A DNA stretch of 64,000 nt from Roseiarcus sp963732155. Its GTDB lineage: Bacteria; Pseudomonadota; Alphaproteobacteria; Rhizobiales; Beijerinckiaceae. The notes beneath the pieces were generated by a model. That model searched no databases, was not told where the DNA came from, and saw only the letters and a list, made by a program, of their open reading frames with translations. The translations under genes and the position numbers were made by a program. Positions 42,361 through 49,943 of this stretch are shown here, in pieces (the stretch's first letter is position 1; each line of letters opens with the position of its first letter). The stretch lies in the NCBI GenBank assembly GCA_963732155.1, contig CAVSYB010000013.1:124001-188000 (forward strand), read 5' to 3'.

Positions 42361-43617
42361 ATGATCCGTTTCAAAAAAATCGCCTTCGCCCCGGCGGCCT
42401 GCGCGCTGCTGATCGCGTTGGGCGCGGCCTCGCGCGCCGATGATGCCGCGCCGGCCCAGCCCGCCGCCGCTCCTGCGGCCGCCGCGCCGAGCGCCGAGAG
42501 CGCCGCGCCAACAACCAGTGCCGCGCCGAGCGCGACGCCCGCCCAGCCCGGCGCGGAGGCCGCGCCCGCGGCCGCCGCGGCTCCGGCCGCGCCTGCTCCT
42601 GCGCCCGCTCCCGCACCGCCCGCGGCCACTCCAGCGCCCGCCGCTGCTTCGGCCCCTCCTGCGCCAGCTCCTGCTGCGGCTCCCGCCGCTGCTCCCACGC
42701 CCGCCGCCGCGGCGCCGGCGCCGGCTCCGGCTGCGCCCGCTTCTGCGCCCACTCCCCCGCCGCCCGCAGCCGCTCCGGCTTCCGCCGCCGCTTCGGCTCC
42801 GCCTGCGCCCGCTCCCGCCGCTGCTTCAGCGCCGGCGGACGGCGAAGCGGCGGGGCCGGAACAGGCCGCCGCCGGGGCGCAGCCGGAGCCATCGCGACAG
42901 AGCTGGAGCTTCTCCGGACTGTTCGGAACCTACGACCAGGCGCAGTTGCAGCGTGGTTTCAAGGTTTATCGCGAGGTCTGCAGCAACTGCCATCGGCTCA
43001 GCATCCCCTTCCGCACATTGGCCGACCCGACCGGCCCGGGCTTCAGCGAGGCGCAGGTCAAGGCGTTGGCGGCGAGCTACCAGGTCACCAACGATACGCC
43101 GAACGACAAGGGCGAAATATTCAAACGACCCGGCATTCCCTCCGACATCTTTCCTCCGCCCGAAGCCTATCCCAACGCCGAAGCCGCCGAGGCGACCTTC
43201 GGCAAAGCGCCGCCCGACATGTCGCTGCTGGCCAAGGCGCGCAAATATGAGCGCGGTTTCCCGTGGTTCATTTTCGACGCGCTGCCGGGCGTCCAATATC
43301 AGGAGGTCGGCGCCGATTACATCTACGCCGTTCTGACCGGCTATACGCATCCGCAGGATCCGGACTGGGACCTCTATTTTCCCGGCCACAGGATCGCCAT
43401 GCCGGACCCGCTCTCCGACGGCGCGGTTGAATATACCGATGGCACGCCGGCCAAGCTGACCAACTACGCGCAGGACGTGACCGCCTTCCTCTACTGGGCG
43501 GCCGAGCCGACCCTCGTCGAGCGCAAGAAGATCGGCTTGCGCGTGATGATTTTCCTGATCGTGTTCGCGGGGCTGCTCTATTTCACGAAGAAGAAGGTCT
43601 GGGAAAAGATTCACTAG
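42361..43617 (+). CDS. petC: Cytochrome c1 with long Ala/Pro-rich insert
   Basis: A 418-residue bc1-complex subunit. Residues 1-26 are a signal peptide. About residues 27-178 are an almost pure Ala/Pro stretch (repeating APAPAPAPP-, AAAPAAAP-like units). The cytochrome c1 domain then begins (LFGTYDQAQLQRGFKVYREV). The haem c site is CSNCH (about residues 207-211), the sixth ligand Met lies in HRIAMPDPLSDG, and the C-terminal membrane anchor is VMIFLIVFAGLLYF. Standard proteins lack most of the insert. Paracoccus has an N-terminal extension of similar length, but acidic. AAGGGA at a seven-base spacing favours the ATG at 42361 over that at 42355. Confidence 0.93.
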   Translation: MIRFKKIAFAPAACALLIALGAASRADDAAPAQPAAAPAAAAPSAESAAPTTSAAPSATPAQPGAEAAPAAAAAPAAPAPAPAPAPPAATPAPAAASAPPAPAPAAAPAAAPTPAAAAPAPAPAAPASAPTPPPPAAAPASAAASAPPAPAPAAASAPADGEAAGPEQAAAGAQPEPSRQSWSFSGLFGTYDQAQLQRGFKVYREVCSNCHRLSIPFRTLADPTGPGFSEAQVKALAASYQVTNDTPNDKGEIFKRPGIPSDIFPPPEAYPNAEAAEATFGKAPPDMSLLAKARKYERGFPWFIFDALPGVQYQEVGADYIYAVLTGYTHPQDPDWDLYFPGHRIAMPDPLSDGAVEYTDGTPAKLTNYAQDVTAFLYWAAEPTLVERKKIGLRVMIFLIVFAGLLYFTKKKVWEKIH

Positions 43618-43772
43618 TCCCGTTTGCGACGCGCGGTCGTTGGCGCAGTCGGCGGTCGCTTTCTCTGCGCAGGGCTCTTTCTAGGCCTGGCTGATCGATC
43701 ATCGCCAAACATGCGTTGATCCGGCGCCGGCGCTCGACAATAATGCGTCGAGGGAAGCGGAGCCAAAGCCCA

Positions 43773-44648
43773 ATGACCAAGGCGATTGTCGGCATCATCG
43801 GCGGCTCCGGCGTCTACAATCTCGACGCGCTGACGCAGCCGCGCGAGGAGAAAGTCGCGACGCCGTGGGGCGAGCCCTCCGACGCCTTGCGCCTAGGCAG
43901 AATTGGCTCGACCGAGGCGGTGTTTCTCGCCCGGCATGGGCGCGGGCATCGTCTCTCGCCGTCCGGCCTCAACTACCGCGCCAATATCGATGCGCTGAAG
44001 CGGGTTGGCGTCACCGACATCATTTCGTTGTCGGCCTGCGGCTCGTTCAGGCGCGAGTTCTATCCCGGCCTGTTCGTGCTGGTCGACCAGTTCGACGACC
44101 GCACATACCGGCGCGAGACGAGCTTTTTCGGCAACGGCTGCGTCGCCCATGTCTCGATGGCGCATCCGGTGGCGCCGCGTCTGCAGCGGCGGATCGCCGA
44201 CGCGGCCGTCGCGGAGGGCGTCGCCTGCCATCTCGGCGGAACCTACCTGTGCATCGAAGGGCCGCAATTTTCATCCTACGCCGAATCGCTGAACTATCAG
44301 GCGCGCGGCGCCGACGTCATCGGCATGACCGGAGCGACCGAAGCCAAGCTCGCCCGAGAGGCCGAGATTTCTTACGCGACGATCGCCATGGTCACCGATT
44401 TCGATTGCTGGCACGAGGAGCATGACGCCGTCGACGTCGCCGCGGTCGTCAAGGTGGTCCACGAAAACGCGCAGCGCGCCGGCGCGCTCGTCGCGCGCGT
44501 GCTGCGTGATCTTCCCGCCGAGCACGAGCCTTGTCCGGTTGGCTCCGATCGCGCGCTGGACAATGCGATCATGACGCCGCCCGAGGCGCGCGATCCCGAT
44601 CTCGTCAGGAAGCTCGAGGCGGTCGCTGGCCGCGTTCTGCGGAGCTGA
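43773..44648 (+). CDS. mtnP: S-methyl-5'-thioadenosine phosphorylase
   Basis: A 291-residue purine-nucleoside-phosphorylase-family enzyme that splits methylthioadenosine into adenine and methylthioribose-1-phosphate for methionine salvage. It has the phosphate-binding GIIGGSGVYNL, FLARHGRGHRLSPSGLNYRANI, the SACGSFRREFYPGLFVLVDQFDDRT block, TYLCIEGPQFSSYAES, DVIGMTGATEAKLAREAE and the base-binding MVTDFDCWHEEH. All are as in the MTAP family. GGAG lies eleven bases upstream of the ATG. It stands alone about 150 bases behind petC. Confidence 0.93.
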   Translation: MTKAIVGIIGGSGVYNLDALTQPREEKVATPWGEPSDALRLGRIGSTEAVFLARHGRGHRLSPSGLNYRANIDALKRVGVTDIISLSACGSFRREFYPGLFVLVDQFDDRTYRRETSFFGNGCVAHVSMAHPVAPRLQRRIADAAVAEGVACHLGGTYLCIEGPQFSSYAESLNYQARGADVIGMTGATEAKLAREAEISYATIAMVTDFDCWHEEHDAVDVAAVVKVVHENAQRAGALVARVLRDLPAEHEPCPVGSDRALDNAIMTPPEARDPDLVRKLEAVAGRVLRS

Positions 44649-44830
44649 CCTGCGAAAGCGGGAAGTCACTCAAATTCAGAATTCTCGTCGTGACGGATCG
44701 TTTGACGACCGCTGGCTCCTCGATTGCTTAACGGCGTGAGCTCGCGGCGAGTTGCAGCGTGACTCCCACGGCGCGCCGACCATGCCCTACGGCGTCCGGC
44801 CCTTCCATCGCAGCGGTCCTGTTCGCGCTT

Positions 44831-45094
44831 TCACGCACGAAGGACGAAGGACTCGCTTTGCTTGCCCGCGGCAACGGCGCGACCGCCGGACCGCTCGACA
44901 TCCGCAAGCGCTTTGCGCCCGTCGTCGGTAATTTCGGTCAGGAGATCGAGCACGCCGATCGGAATGATCTGCGCGAACCCGGCGTCCTTCAGGTCGATGA
45001 ACTCCTGGGGAACGCCGCCAGTGCTGACCCGCCGATGCGCGGGCAATTCGACAAGTTCGCGAAGACGGTTGAAATGGTTGTCGGTCAGCTTCAT
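44831..45094 (-). CDS. Small hypothetical protein
   Basis: An 87-residue protein beginning MKLTDNHFNRLRELVELPAH. It is preceded by GGGAGG at a five-base spacing. The C-terminal half (GVLDLLTEITDDGRKALADVE) looks like the end of a small winged-helix protein, where ITD.GR.AL is a common pattern, but the fold cannot be confirmed. No signal peptide is present. A frame on the opposite strand overlaps it but has poorer composition. Function unknown. Confidence 0.5.
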   Translation of the reverse strand: MKLTDNHFNRLRELVELPAHRRVSTGGVPQEFIDLKDAGFAQIIPIGVLDLLTEITDDGRKALADVERSGGRAVAAGKQSESFVLRA

Positions 45095-45426
45095 GGCATC
45101 CTCCCGCCGCCGGAGTCTCTGGCGACGCCCTGCGGGCGCTCACGCTCTGTCGGCTTCGAGGCGCGCCGATCACTGGCCACGCCATGGGGATTCGGGTGCC
45201 CCGCGCCGCTCGTTGGGTCTGGGGCAAAGATGGCCCATAAACTCGCCGAAACTATGTTCCATCGGCGCGGCCGAGATCGTCGTGGACAAGGCGGCTGCGT
45301 TGAAGAGGGCGAACGCTCACGAATAAAGACTTGGAATGCACGTAATTATCGACAAATAACATGTGACGGACGGGCTTGCTCTATCGGCAGACAATCGATA
45401 GATTAAGTTCTCATCAAGGAGCGCGC
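45095..45426. promoter_or_regulatory. Intergenic region with operator-like inverted repeat
   Basis: About 330 bases between the small minus-strand gene and the YeeE/YedE pair. CTATCG-N9-CGATAG at 45381-45401 is an inverted repeat 25 bases before the ATG at 45427, a typical place for a repressor site. The AT-rich stretch ACGTAATTATCGACAAATAA (45340-45359) just upstream may contain the promoter. Nothing else was recognised. Confidence 0.4.
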
Positions 45427-45858
45427 ATGACCCTCGACTGGGCGCATTTCACGCCTCTTTCCGCCTTGGGCGGCGGGCTGGTTCTTGGCGCGGCCGCGTC
45501 CGCGCTCGCGCTGGGCGCCGGACGGATTATGGGTCCGGCCGGCATTTTGGGGGGCGCGCTTGATCCCTCATCGGGCGATCGCAGTTGGCGGATGTGGCTG
45601 ATCGGCGGTCTGTTGGCCGCGCCCGGCTTGCTCGGTCTGTTCGGGCTGGCGAGCGCGCCGCAGATTGCGACGCCGTGGGCGAGTCTGGTCCTCGCGGGCC
45701 TGCTGGTCGGGTTCGGTGCGCGGTTGGGGTCGGGATGCACCGGCGGTCACGGGATTTGCGGCCTCTCGCGGCTGTCGCCGCGCTCGATCGCCGCGACCGT
45801 GTTTTTTATGCTCAGCGGCTTTCTGACCGTCTTTGTCGTCCGTCATATCCTGGCCTGA
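45427..45858 (+). CDS. YeeE/YedE family (DUF395) transporter protein, first of pair
   Basis: A 143-residue membrane protein with four hydrophobic segments. The signature GARLGSGCTGGHGICGLSRLS contains the Cys known to be essential in the TsuA-type thiosulfate transporters, and an N-terminal GGGLVLGAAASALALGAGRIMGPAGILGG precedes it. Two such half-size proteins are usually encoded together and together match one full-length YeeE. The likely role is import of thiosulfate or related sulfur compounds. AAGGAG lies seven bases upstream of the ATG. The partner gene follows after eight bases. Confidence 0.85.
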   Translation: MTLDWAHFTPLSALGGGLVLGAAASALALGAGRIMGPAGILGGALDPSSGDRSWRMWLIGGLLAAPGLLGLFGLASAPQIATPWASLVLAGLLVGFGARLGSGCTGGHGICGLSRLSPRSIAATVFFMLSGFLTVFVVRHILA

Positions 45859-45866
45859 GGCGAGCG

Positions 45867-46310
45867 ATGCGGAACCTCCTTTGCTTCGCCGTCGGTCTCG
45901 CGTTTGGCGTCGGCCTGTGCGTGTCAGGGATGACCGAGCCCGACAAGGTGCTCGGCTTTCTCGACCTCGCGGGTCAATGGGACCCTTCGCTCGCCCTGGT
46001 GATGGGCGCGGCGGTCGCCGTCGGGCTGATTGGATTCACGGTCGCGCGCGGGCGCGCGAAAGACCTTCTTGGCGGGGCGATGGACCTTCCGCGCCGTCGC
46101 GACATCGATGCGCCGCTCGTCGCCGGCAGTCTGATGTTCGGCGCCGGCTGGGGCCTGGCCGGCATCTGCCCCGGCCCCGGCATCGTCGACGTCGGATTCC
46201 TTGATCCGCGCGCCGCCGCGTTTGTTGCGGCGATGGCGGCCGGCATGTTCGCCTATAAGCTTACGGGGGTCCGCTTGCCCGCGCCGGGTCCGATCGGGCA
46301 AGATGCCTGA
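45867..46310 (+). CDS. YeeE/YedE family (DUF395) transporter protein, second of pair
   Basis: A 147-residue membrane protein that complements the preceding one. It starts FAVGLAFGVGLCVSGMTEPDKVLGFLDL, the usual second-half signature (SGM.xPxKVxGFLD). It then has MFGAGWGLAGICPGPGIVDVG, where a Cys sits in the conserved GLxGxCPGP motif. Four membrane segments are expected. The eight-base spacing indicates co-translation with the upstream half. No rhodanese or ArsR-type regulator is adjacent, although such partners are common for this pair. Confidence 0.85.
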   Translation: MRNLLCFAVGLAFGVGLCVSGMTEPDKVLGFLDLAGQWDPSLALVMGAAVAVGLIGFTVARGRAKDLLGGAMDLPRRRDIDAPLVAGSLMFGAGWGLAGICPGPGIVDVGFLDPRAAAFVAAMAAGMFAYKLTGVRLPAPGPIGQDA

Positions 46311-46329
46311 GGACTCCCGGACTGACCCC

Positions 46330-46857
46330 ATGATCGCACGTGTTCTCGAGAGAGCGCTCTTCGCGAGTCGCTGGCTGTTGACGCCGTTCTATTTCGCGCT
46401 GGTGCTCGGTCTGCTGGCCTTGATCGGCAAGGCCGGCCAACGCGTCTGGGACCTCGGCGCCGGTTTCGAGAGCCTCAATGAGCGGGGCGTCATGCTCGGC
46501 GTGCTCGCCATCATCGATCTGACGTTGACCGCCTCGCTAGTGGTGATCGTGATCTTCTCGGGATATGTGAATTTCGTTTCTCGCATCGAGGCGAGCGAAC
46601 ATGGCGACTGGCCGCAATGGATGGCGAGCGTCGACTTCAACGAACTCAAGCTCAAGCTGATGTCCTCGATCGTCGCGATTTCGGCGATCAAACTGCTGGA
46701 GTCGTTCATGGAGGTCGGCGCCGAGTCGGATCGTGATCTTTATTTCCTGACCGGCATCCACCTCGCCTTCGTCGTCTCGACCCTGTTGCTCGCGCTCGCC
46801 GATCGTCTCGGTCACGCCAAAGCGACCGGGGCGCACGAGGAGACGGCCGAGGAATAA
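46330..46857 (+). CDS. UPF0114 (YqhA) family membrane protein
   Basis: A 175-residue protein with four membrane segments matching the TIGR00645/YqhA family: RVLERALFASRWLLTPFYFALVLGL at the start, AIIDLTLTASLVVIVIFSGYVNFVSRIE, and KLKLMSSIVAISAIKLLESFM. The length is normal. Its function is not established. The ATG at 46330 fits the usual start of the family; an in-frame ATG at 46303 would overlap the end of the YedE gene by eight bases. It may be the third gene of the YeeE/YedE transcript. Confidence 0.8.
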   Translation: MIARVLERALFASRWLLTPFYFALVLGLLALIGKAGQRVWDLGAGFESLNERGVMLGVLAIIDLTLTASLVVIVIFSGYVNFVSRIEASEHGDWPQWMASVDFNELKLKLMSSIVAISAIKLLESFMEVGAESDRDLYFLTGIHLAFVVSTLLLALADRLGHAKATGAHEETAEE

Positions 46858-46978
46858 TCGGCGCGACGAGCCAAGGTCGCGCATGATTGATCGACATGCT
46901 GCGCGGACGAGCCCGGCGGGAGAACGCCGTCGCCGCCAGGCCGATGCGCCGCATCGTTCAATTCGCCGCGATCCGCGC

Positions 46979-47908
46979 TCATTTCTCCAACACGACCTGG
47001 CGGCACTCGGCCGGCATCTGGGCCAAGGTCAGCGGCGGCTTCGGCTTGGCGTTCGGATCGACGACCGGGTGCAACGCCTCATCGGTGAACCACCACGCCA
47101 GCGATTTGTCGCAACCGTCGCCCGGCGGAACCGGTTCTTGCGGTTGGCAGGTCGTTTCGCCCGCCGGGCAGGCGATGCGGACATGAAAATGATAGTTGTG
47201 CCCCCAGTAGGGCCGCACTTTATTCATCCAGGCGGCGCCCCGCGCGGTCTCGCACAGCGCCTTCTTGATCGCCGCGTTGACGAAGATGCGCTCGACCTCC
47301 GGCTCTTCGGCGGCCGCCTTGATGATTGCGGCCTGGCGCGAGGTCCAATGCGCGGGGTCGACGCTGAGCCCGTCGTCGGTCACCATATTGACCGCGGACA
47401 TTTCCTCGCGCTCGCTGCGCGTCAGGGCGCGGTCGGGCATCGGCGTCAGCCAGATGTCGGCGTCGAGGCCGACCTGATGCGAAGCATGGCCGGTTAGCAT
47501 CGGTCCGCCGCGCGGCTGCGAAATGTCGCCGACCAGAATGCCGGGCCAGATGCCCTGCGCCGCGGCCTTCCTCGAAAAGCGCTCGAGAAAGGCGATCATC
47601 GCCGGGTTGCCCCAGTTGCGATTGCGCGACAGCCGCATCACCTGCCATGTCTGGCCATCGACCGGCAGCGCGACCGCGCCCGCCAGACAGCCGCGCGAAT
47701 AGAAGCCGATCGAACGCGCTTGCACCTCGGCCGGCGTCAGGGCGCGGCCGAACACCTGCTTCGCAGGCAGCGTCGGATCGGCGGGATTGGCGAGCGGCGG
47801 CAACGGCTCCGGATTGAGGCTGCCCTGGTCCTGCGCCGCCGCTTGGCCGGCGACCGCAAGGCCGATCAGCGCGATCGCCTGCGCCAGGCGGAAACAGGAA
47901 AACGTCAC
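46979..47908 (-). CDS. mepA: Penicillin-insensitive murein endopeptidase MepA
   Basis: A 309-residue periplasmic LAS-type zinc peptidase that cuts D-alanyl-meso-DAP cross-links in peptidoglycan. A signal peptide occupies residues 1-26. Zinc ligands and catalytic residues are in TGHASHQVGLDADIW (His, Asp) and HNYHFHVRI (His). Several conserved Cys residues (SRGCLAG, KALCE, IACPAGETTC, GDGCD) are probably disulfide-bonded as in the family. The start is GTG at 47908, because AAGGAAGGG lies five bases upstream; upstream codons lack a site. Confidence 0.92.
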   Translation of the reverse strand: MTFSCFRLAQAIALIGLAVAGQAAAQDQGSLNPEPLPPLANPADPTLPAKQVFGRALTPAEVQARSIGFYSRGCLAGAVALPVDGQTWQVMRLSRNRNWGNPAMIAFLERFSRKAAAQGIWPGILVGDISQPRGGPMLTGHASHQVGLDADIWLTPMPDRALTRSEREEMSAVNMVTDDGLSVDPAHWTSRQAAIIKAAAEEPEVERIFVNAAIKKALCETARGAAWMNKVRPYWGHNYHFHVRIACPAGETTCQPQEPVPPGDGCDKSLAWWFTDEALHPVVDPNAKPKPPLTLAQMPAECRQVVLEK

Positions 47909-47974
47909 GGCCCTTCCTTTTGTCGACCCGGGCAAGTTTGCGCGGCGCGCATTAACGAAACATTAACCGGCGGG

Positions 47975-48757
47975 TCAACGCGCCTCGTCGCGCGCCGCCA
48001 CGATGAAAAGCCGCGGGAACGGCAGCAATACGCGTCCGTCGGCGAGCGGCGGATAGGCCGCGCGGATCTCGGCGCGGTACTCGCCCAGGAACGCCTGTCT
48101 CTCATCCTGCGCGAGCGGCGACAGAAACGGTCGCAGGCCCGTGCTTGCGACCCATTCGACGACCGCGTCGGGACCCTGCAACGCATGGACATAGGTCGTG
48201 CGCCACAAGTCGATCTGCGCGCAAACAGGCGCCAACGCCGCATAATAGTCGGTGAATGCGCCGATCCGCTCGCGCGCCGCCGTCGCGCCGGCCAGCTTGG
48301 CGGCGAAGGGCGCTCGCGCGGCGACCGTGCGCATCAGCACGTGCGAAGGCTCGCCGAGATTGTCCGGCGCCTGCACCGCCAGCCGGCCGCCCGGCGCTAG
48401 CTCGGAGATCAGCCGGACCATCAGCGCAATATGGTCCGGAATCCATTGCAGGACCGCGTTGGCGAAAATCAGGTCGAGCGGCGCGCTCGCGCGCCACCGC
48501 GCGACGTCGGCCTTCTCGAACGCCACATGCGGCAGCCGCCCGCGCGCCTTGGCCAGCATGTCGTCGGACGAGTCCAGTCCGAGGATCGCCGCGCGCGGAA
48601 ACCGGTTCGCCAGAAGCTCGGTCGAATTGCCGGGGCCGCAGCCAAGATCGGCGATGCGTGCGATCGCGCCGTCGGGAACCCGGGCGAGCAGATCGGACGC
48701 CGGCCTCGTCCGCTCCGCTTCGAACTGCAGATAGTGCGTCGCGCTCCAGTCTTGCAA
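47975..48757 (-). CDS. tam: Trans-aconitate 2-methyltransferase
   Basis: A 260-residue SAM-dependent methyltransferase that methylates trans-aconitate, a by-product inhibitor of aconitase. It matches E. coli Tam closely: DWSATHYLQFEAERTRPASDLLARVP at the start, the SAM motif VADLGCGPGNSTELL-type (here IADLGCGPGNSTELL), GLDSSDDMLAKAR, LDLIFANAVLQWIPDH and QAPDNLGEPSHVLMR. The likely start is the TTG at 48757, with AAGGAG eight bases upstream. A farther TTG (48778) would add seven residues. It is probably a single-gene unit. Confidence 0.9.
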   Translation of the reverse strand: MQDWSATHYLQFEAERTRPASDLLARVPDGAIARIADLGCGPGNSTELLANRFPRAAILGLDSSDDMLAKARGRLPHVAFEKADVARWRASAPLDLIFANAVLQWIPDHIALMVRLISELAPGGRLAVQAPDNLGEPSHVLMRTVAARAPFAAKLAGATAARERIGAFTDYYAALAPVCAQIDLWRTTYVHALQGPDAVVEWVASTGLRPFLSPLAQDERQAFLGEYRAEIRAAYPPLADGRVLLPFPRLFIVAARDEAR

Positions 48758-49405
48758 CAGCTGTCTCCTTTTGGACAAGATCGGGCGACATGCGGCGATA
48801 TCCCGGGCTTTTGCGGCCCCATGAAAACCGTCAAATTTCCTTTATTGCGACAAAATTGCAACAAAAATGCCGGCCGTAACCGCTCGGGTTCGTCGAACAT
48901 ACAAAACGTCCACAATTCAAACTGTTGCGGGCAAAGCGGCGATGCGGGTCAGGCTGGCCGCCGCCATGGGTCGAGTTTGAATCGCCTCCCGCAAGAATCA
49001 TTTGGTCGCTCAAAGGCCTGTTTGACGCATTTGAAGGCTAAAAACTCTCGTTGTTTGTCAAGGGATTGCAATCATGCAAACGTGGAATGTTGATTGATTT
49101 CGCCTTGCTCTAGCCATATTCAAGACACTTTTGCAACAGTTCCTGTTGCTCCCGCCGACCCGACATGCGATATTCACTAAACAGAAAGCAATGACGTTGC
49201 GGCTCTCGCTGGCGTGGCGAATAGGATCAATCTTAACAGGCTTGAGCGTCGATTTAGGACGGCAGATGTTGTGTATTAGGCCGTATCCCTAGCGTTTATG
49301 CGCAGTCGGTGCAGTTGTGGGAACGCATTGCGGGGCGTTTTCAACTGATGCCTTCAATAATCGACAAAGGAAACAACCACAGTGCGCGCTGTGGAAGGAG
49401 AGGCC
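48758..49405. promoter_or_regulatory. Long intergenic region with palindrome and near-consensus DnaA boxes
   Basis: About 650 bases without a credible gene, relatively AT-rich. GCAACAG-TTC-CTGTTGC at 49133-49149 is a perfect inverted repeat. The half-site GCAACAG/CTGTTGC recurs at the tam start (48754-48760) and near 48919. Three sequences come within one or two bases of the DnaA box TTATNCACA: 49170-49178, 49270-49278 (reverse strand) and 49296-49304. dnaA itself starts 540 bases further on. A promoter for the rhodanese gene is expected at the right end. Confidence 0.4.
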
Positions 49406-49852
49406 ATGTCTGCCCAATTGTTGAATGGATATGCCGGTGATGTGTCCGTCACCGACGCCTACGCCATACTGGAAGAGGATGAATCCGCGGTTCTGGTCGA
49501 CGTCCGCACCAAGGCCGAATGGACCTATGTCGGCGCGCCCGATCTCTCCAGTATCGGCAAGGAGACGATTTTTGTCGAGTGGCAGCAATTTCCCTCGATG
49601 CAGATCGCGCCTGATTTTGCGACGAATCTGCTGAAGATTTTGCGCGAGCGTGAGGTCGCCGCGTCGGCGCCCGTGCTGTTCCTATGCCGCTCCGGGGCGC
49701 GCTCGCGCGCCGCGGCGATCGCTTTGACCCAGGCGGGACAGGCGCGCTGCTTCAACATTGCCGAGGGCTTTGAAGGGCCGCTCGATGATAAGCGCAAGCG
49801 CGGCGTCGTCGGCGGCTGGAAGGCCCGCGGCCTGCCTTGGGCGCAGTCCTGA
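49406..49852 (+). CDS. Rhodanese-like sulfurtransferase domain protein
   Basis: A 148-residue single rhodanese domain. It starts SVTDAYAILEEDESAVLVDVRTKAEWTYVG (the DVRxxxEW motif) and has the active-site loop CRSGARSR, with Cys about residue 97 carrying the persulfide. The C-terminal ARCFNIAEGFEGPLDDKRKRG is typical of the group found in Rhizobiales. It would transfer sulfane sulfur to a thiol acceptor. AAGGAGAGG precedes the ATG. It is 91 bases upstream of dnaA on the same strand, so some readthrough into dnaA is possible. Confidence 0.9.
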   Translation: MSAQLLNGYAGDVSVTDAYAILEEDESAVLVDVRTKAEWTYVGAPDLSSIGKETIFVEWQQFPSMQIAPDFATNLLKILREREVAASAPVLFLCRSGARSRAAAIALTQAGQARCFNIAEGFEGPLDDKRKRGVVGGWKARGLPWAQS

Positions 49853-49943
49853 CGCTCGCGGGACGCCTCCGCCCGTTCGATCGGCTCCGCAGCGACTGCG
49901 ATCGCGGCCGTTCCTCGCCTCAGTCAAAGAAAAGAATCTCGAA

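Noticed and set aside
42371..42892. Antisense frames across the Ala/Pro-coding part of petC
   Set aside because: They arise from the GC-rich repeats; the sense frame continues into an unmistakable cytochrome c1.
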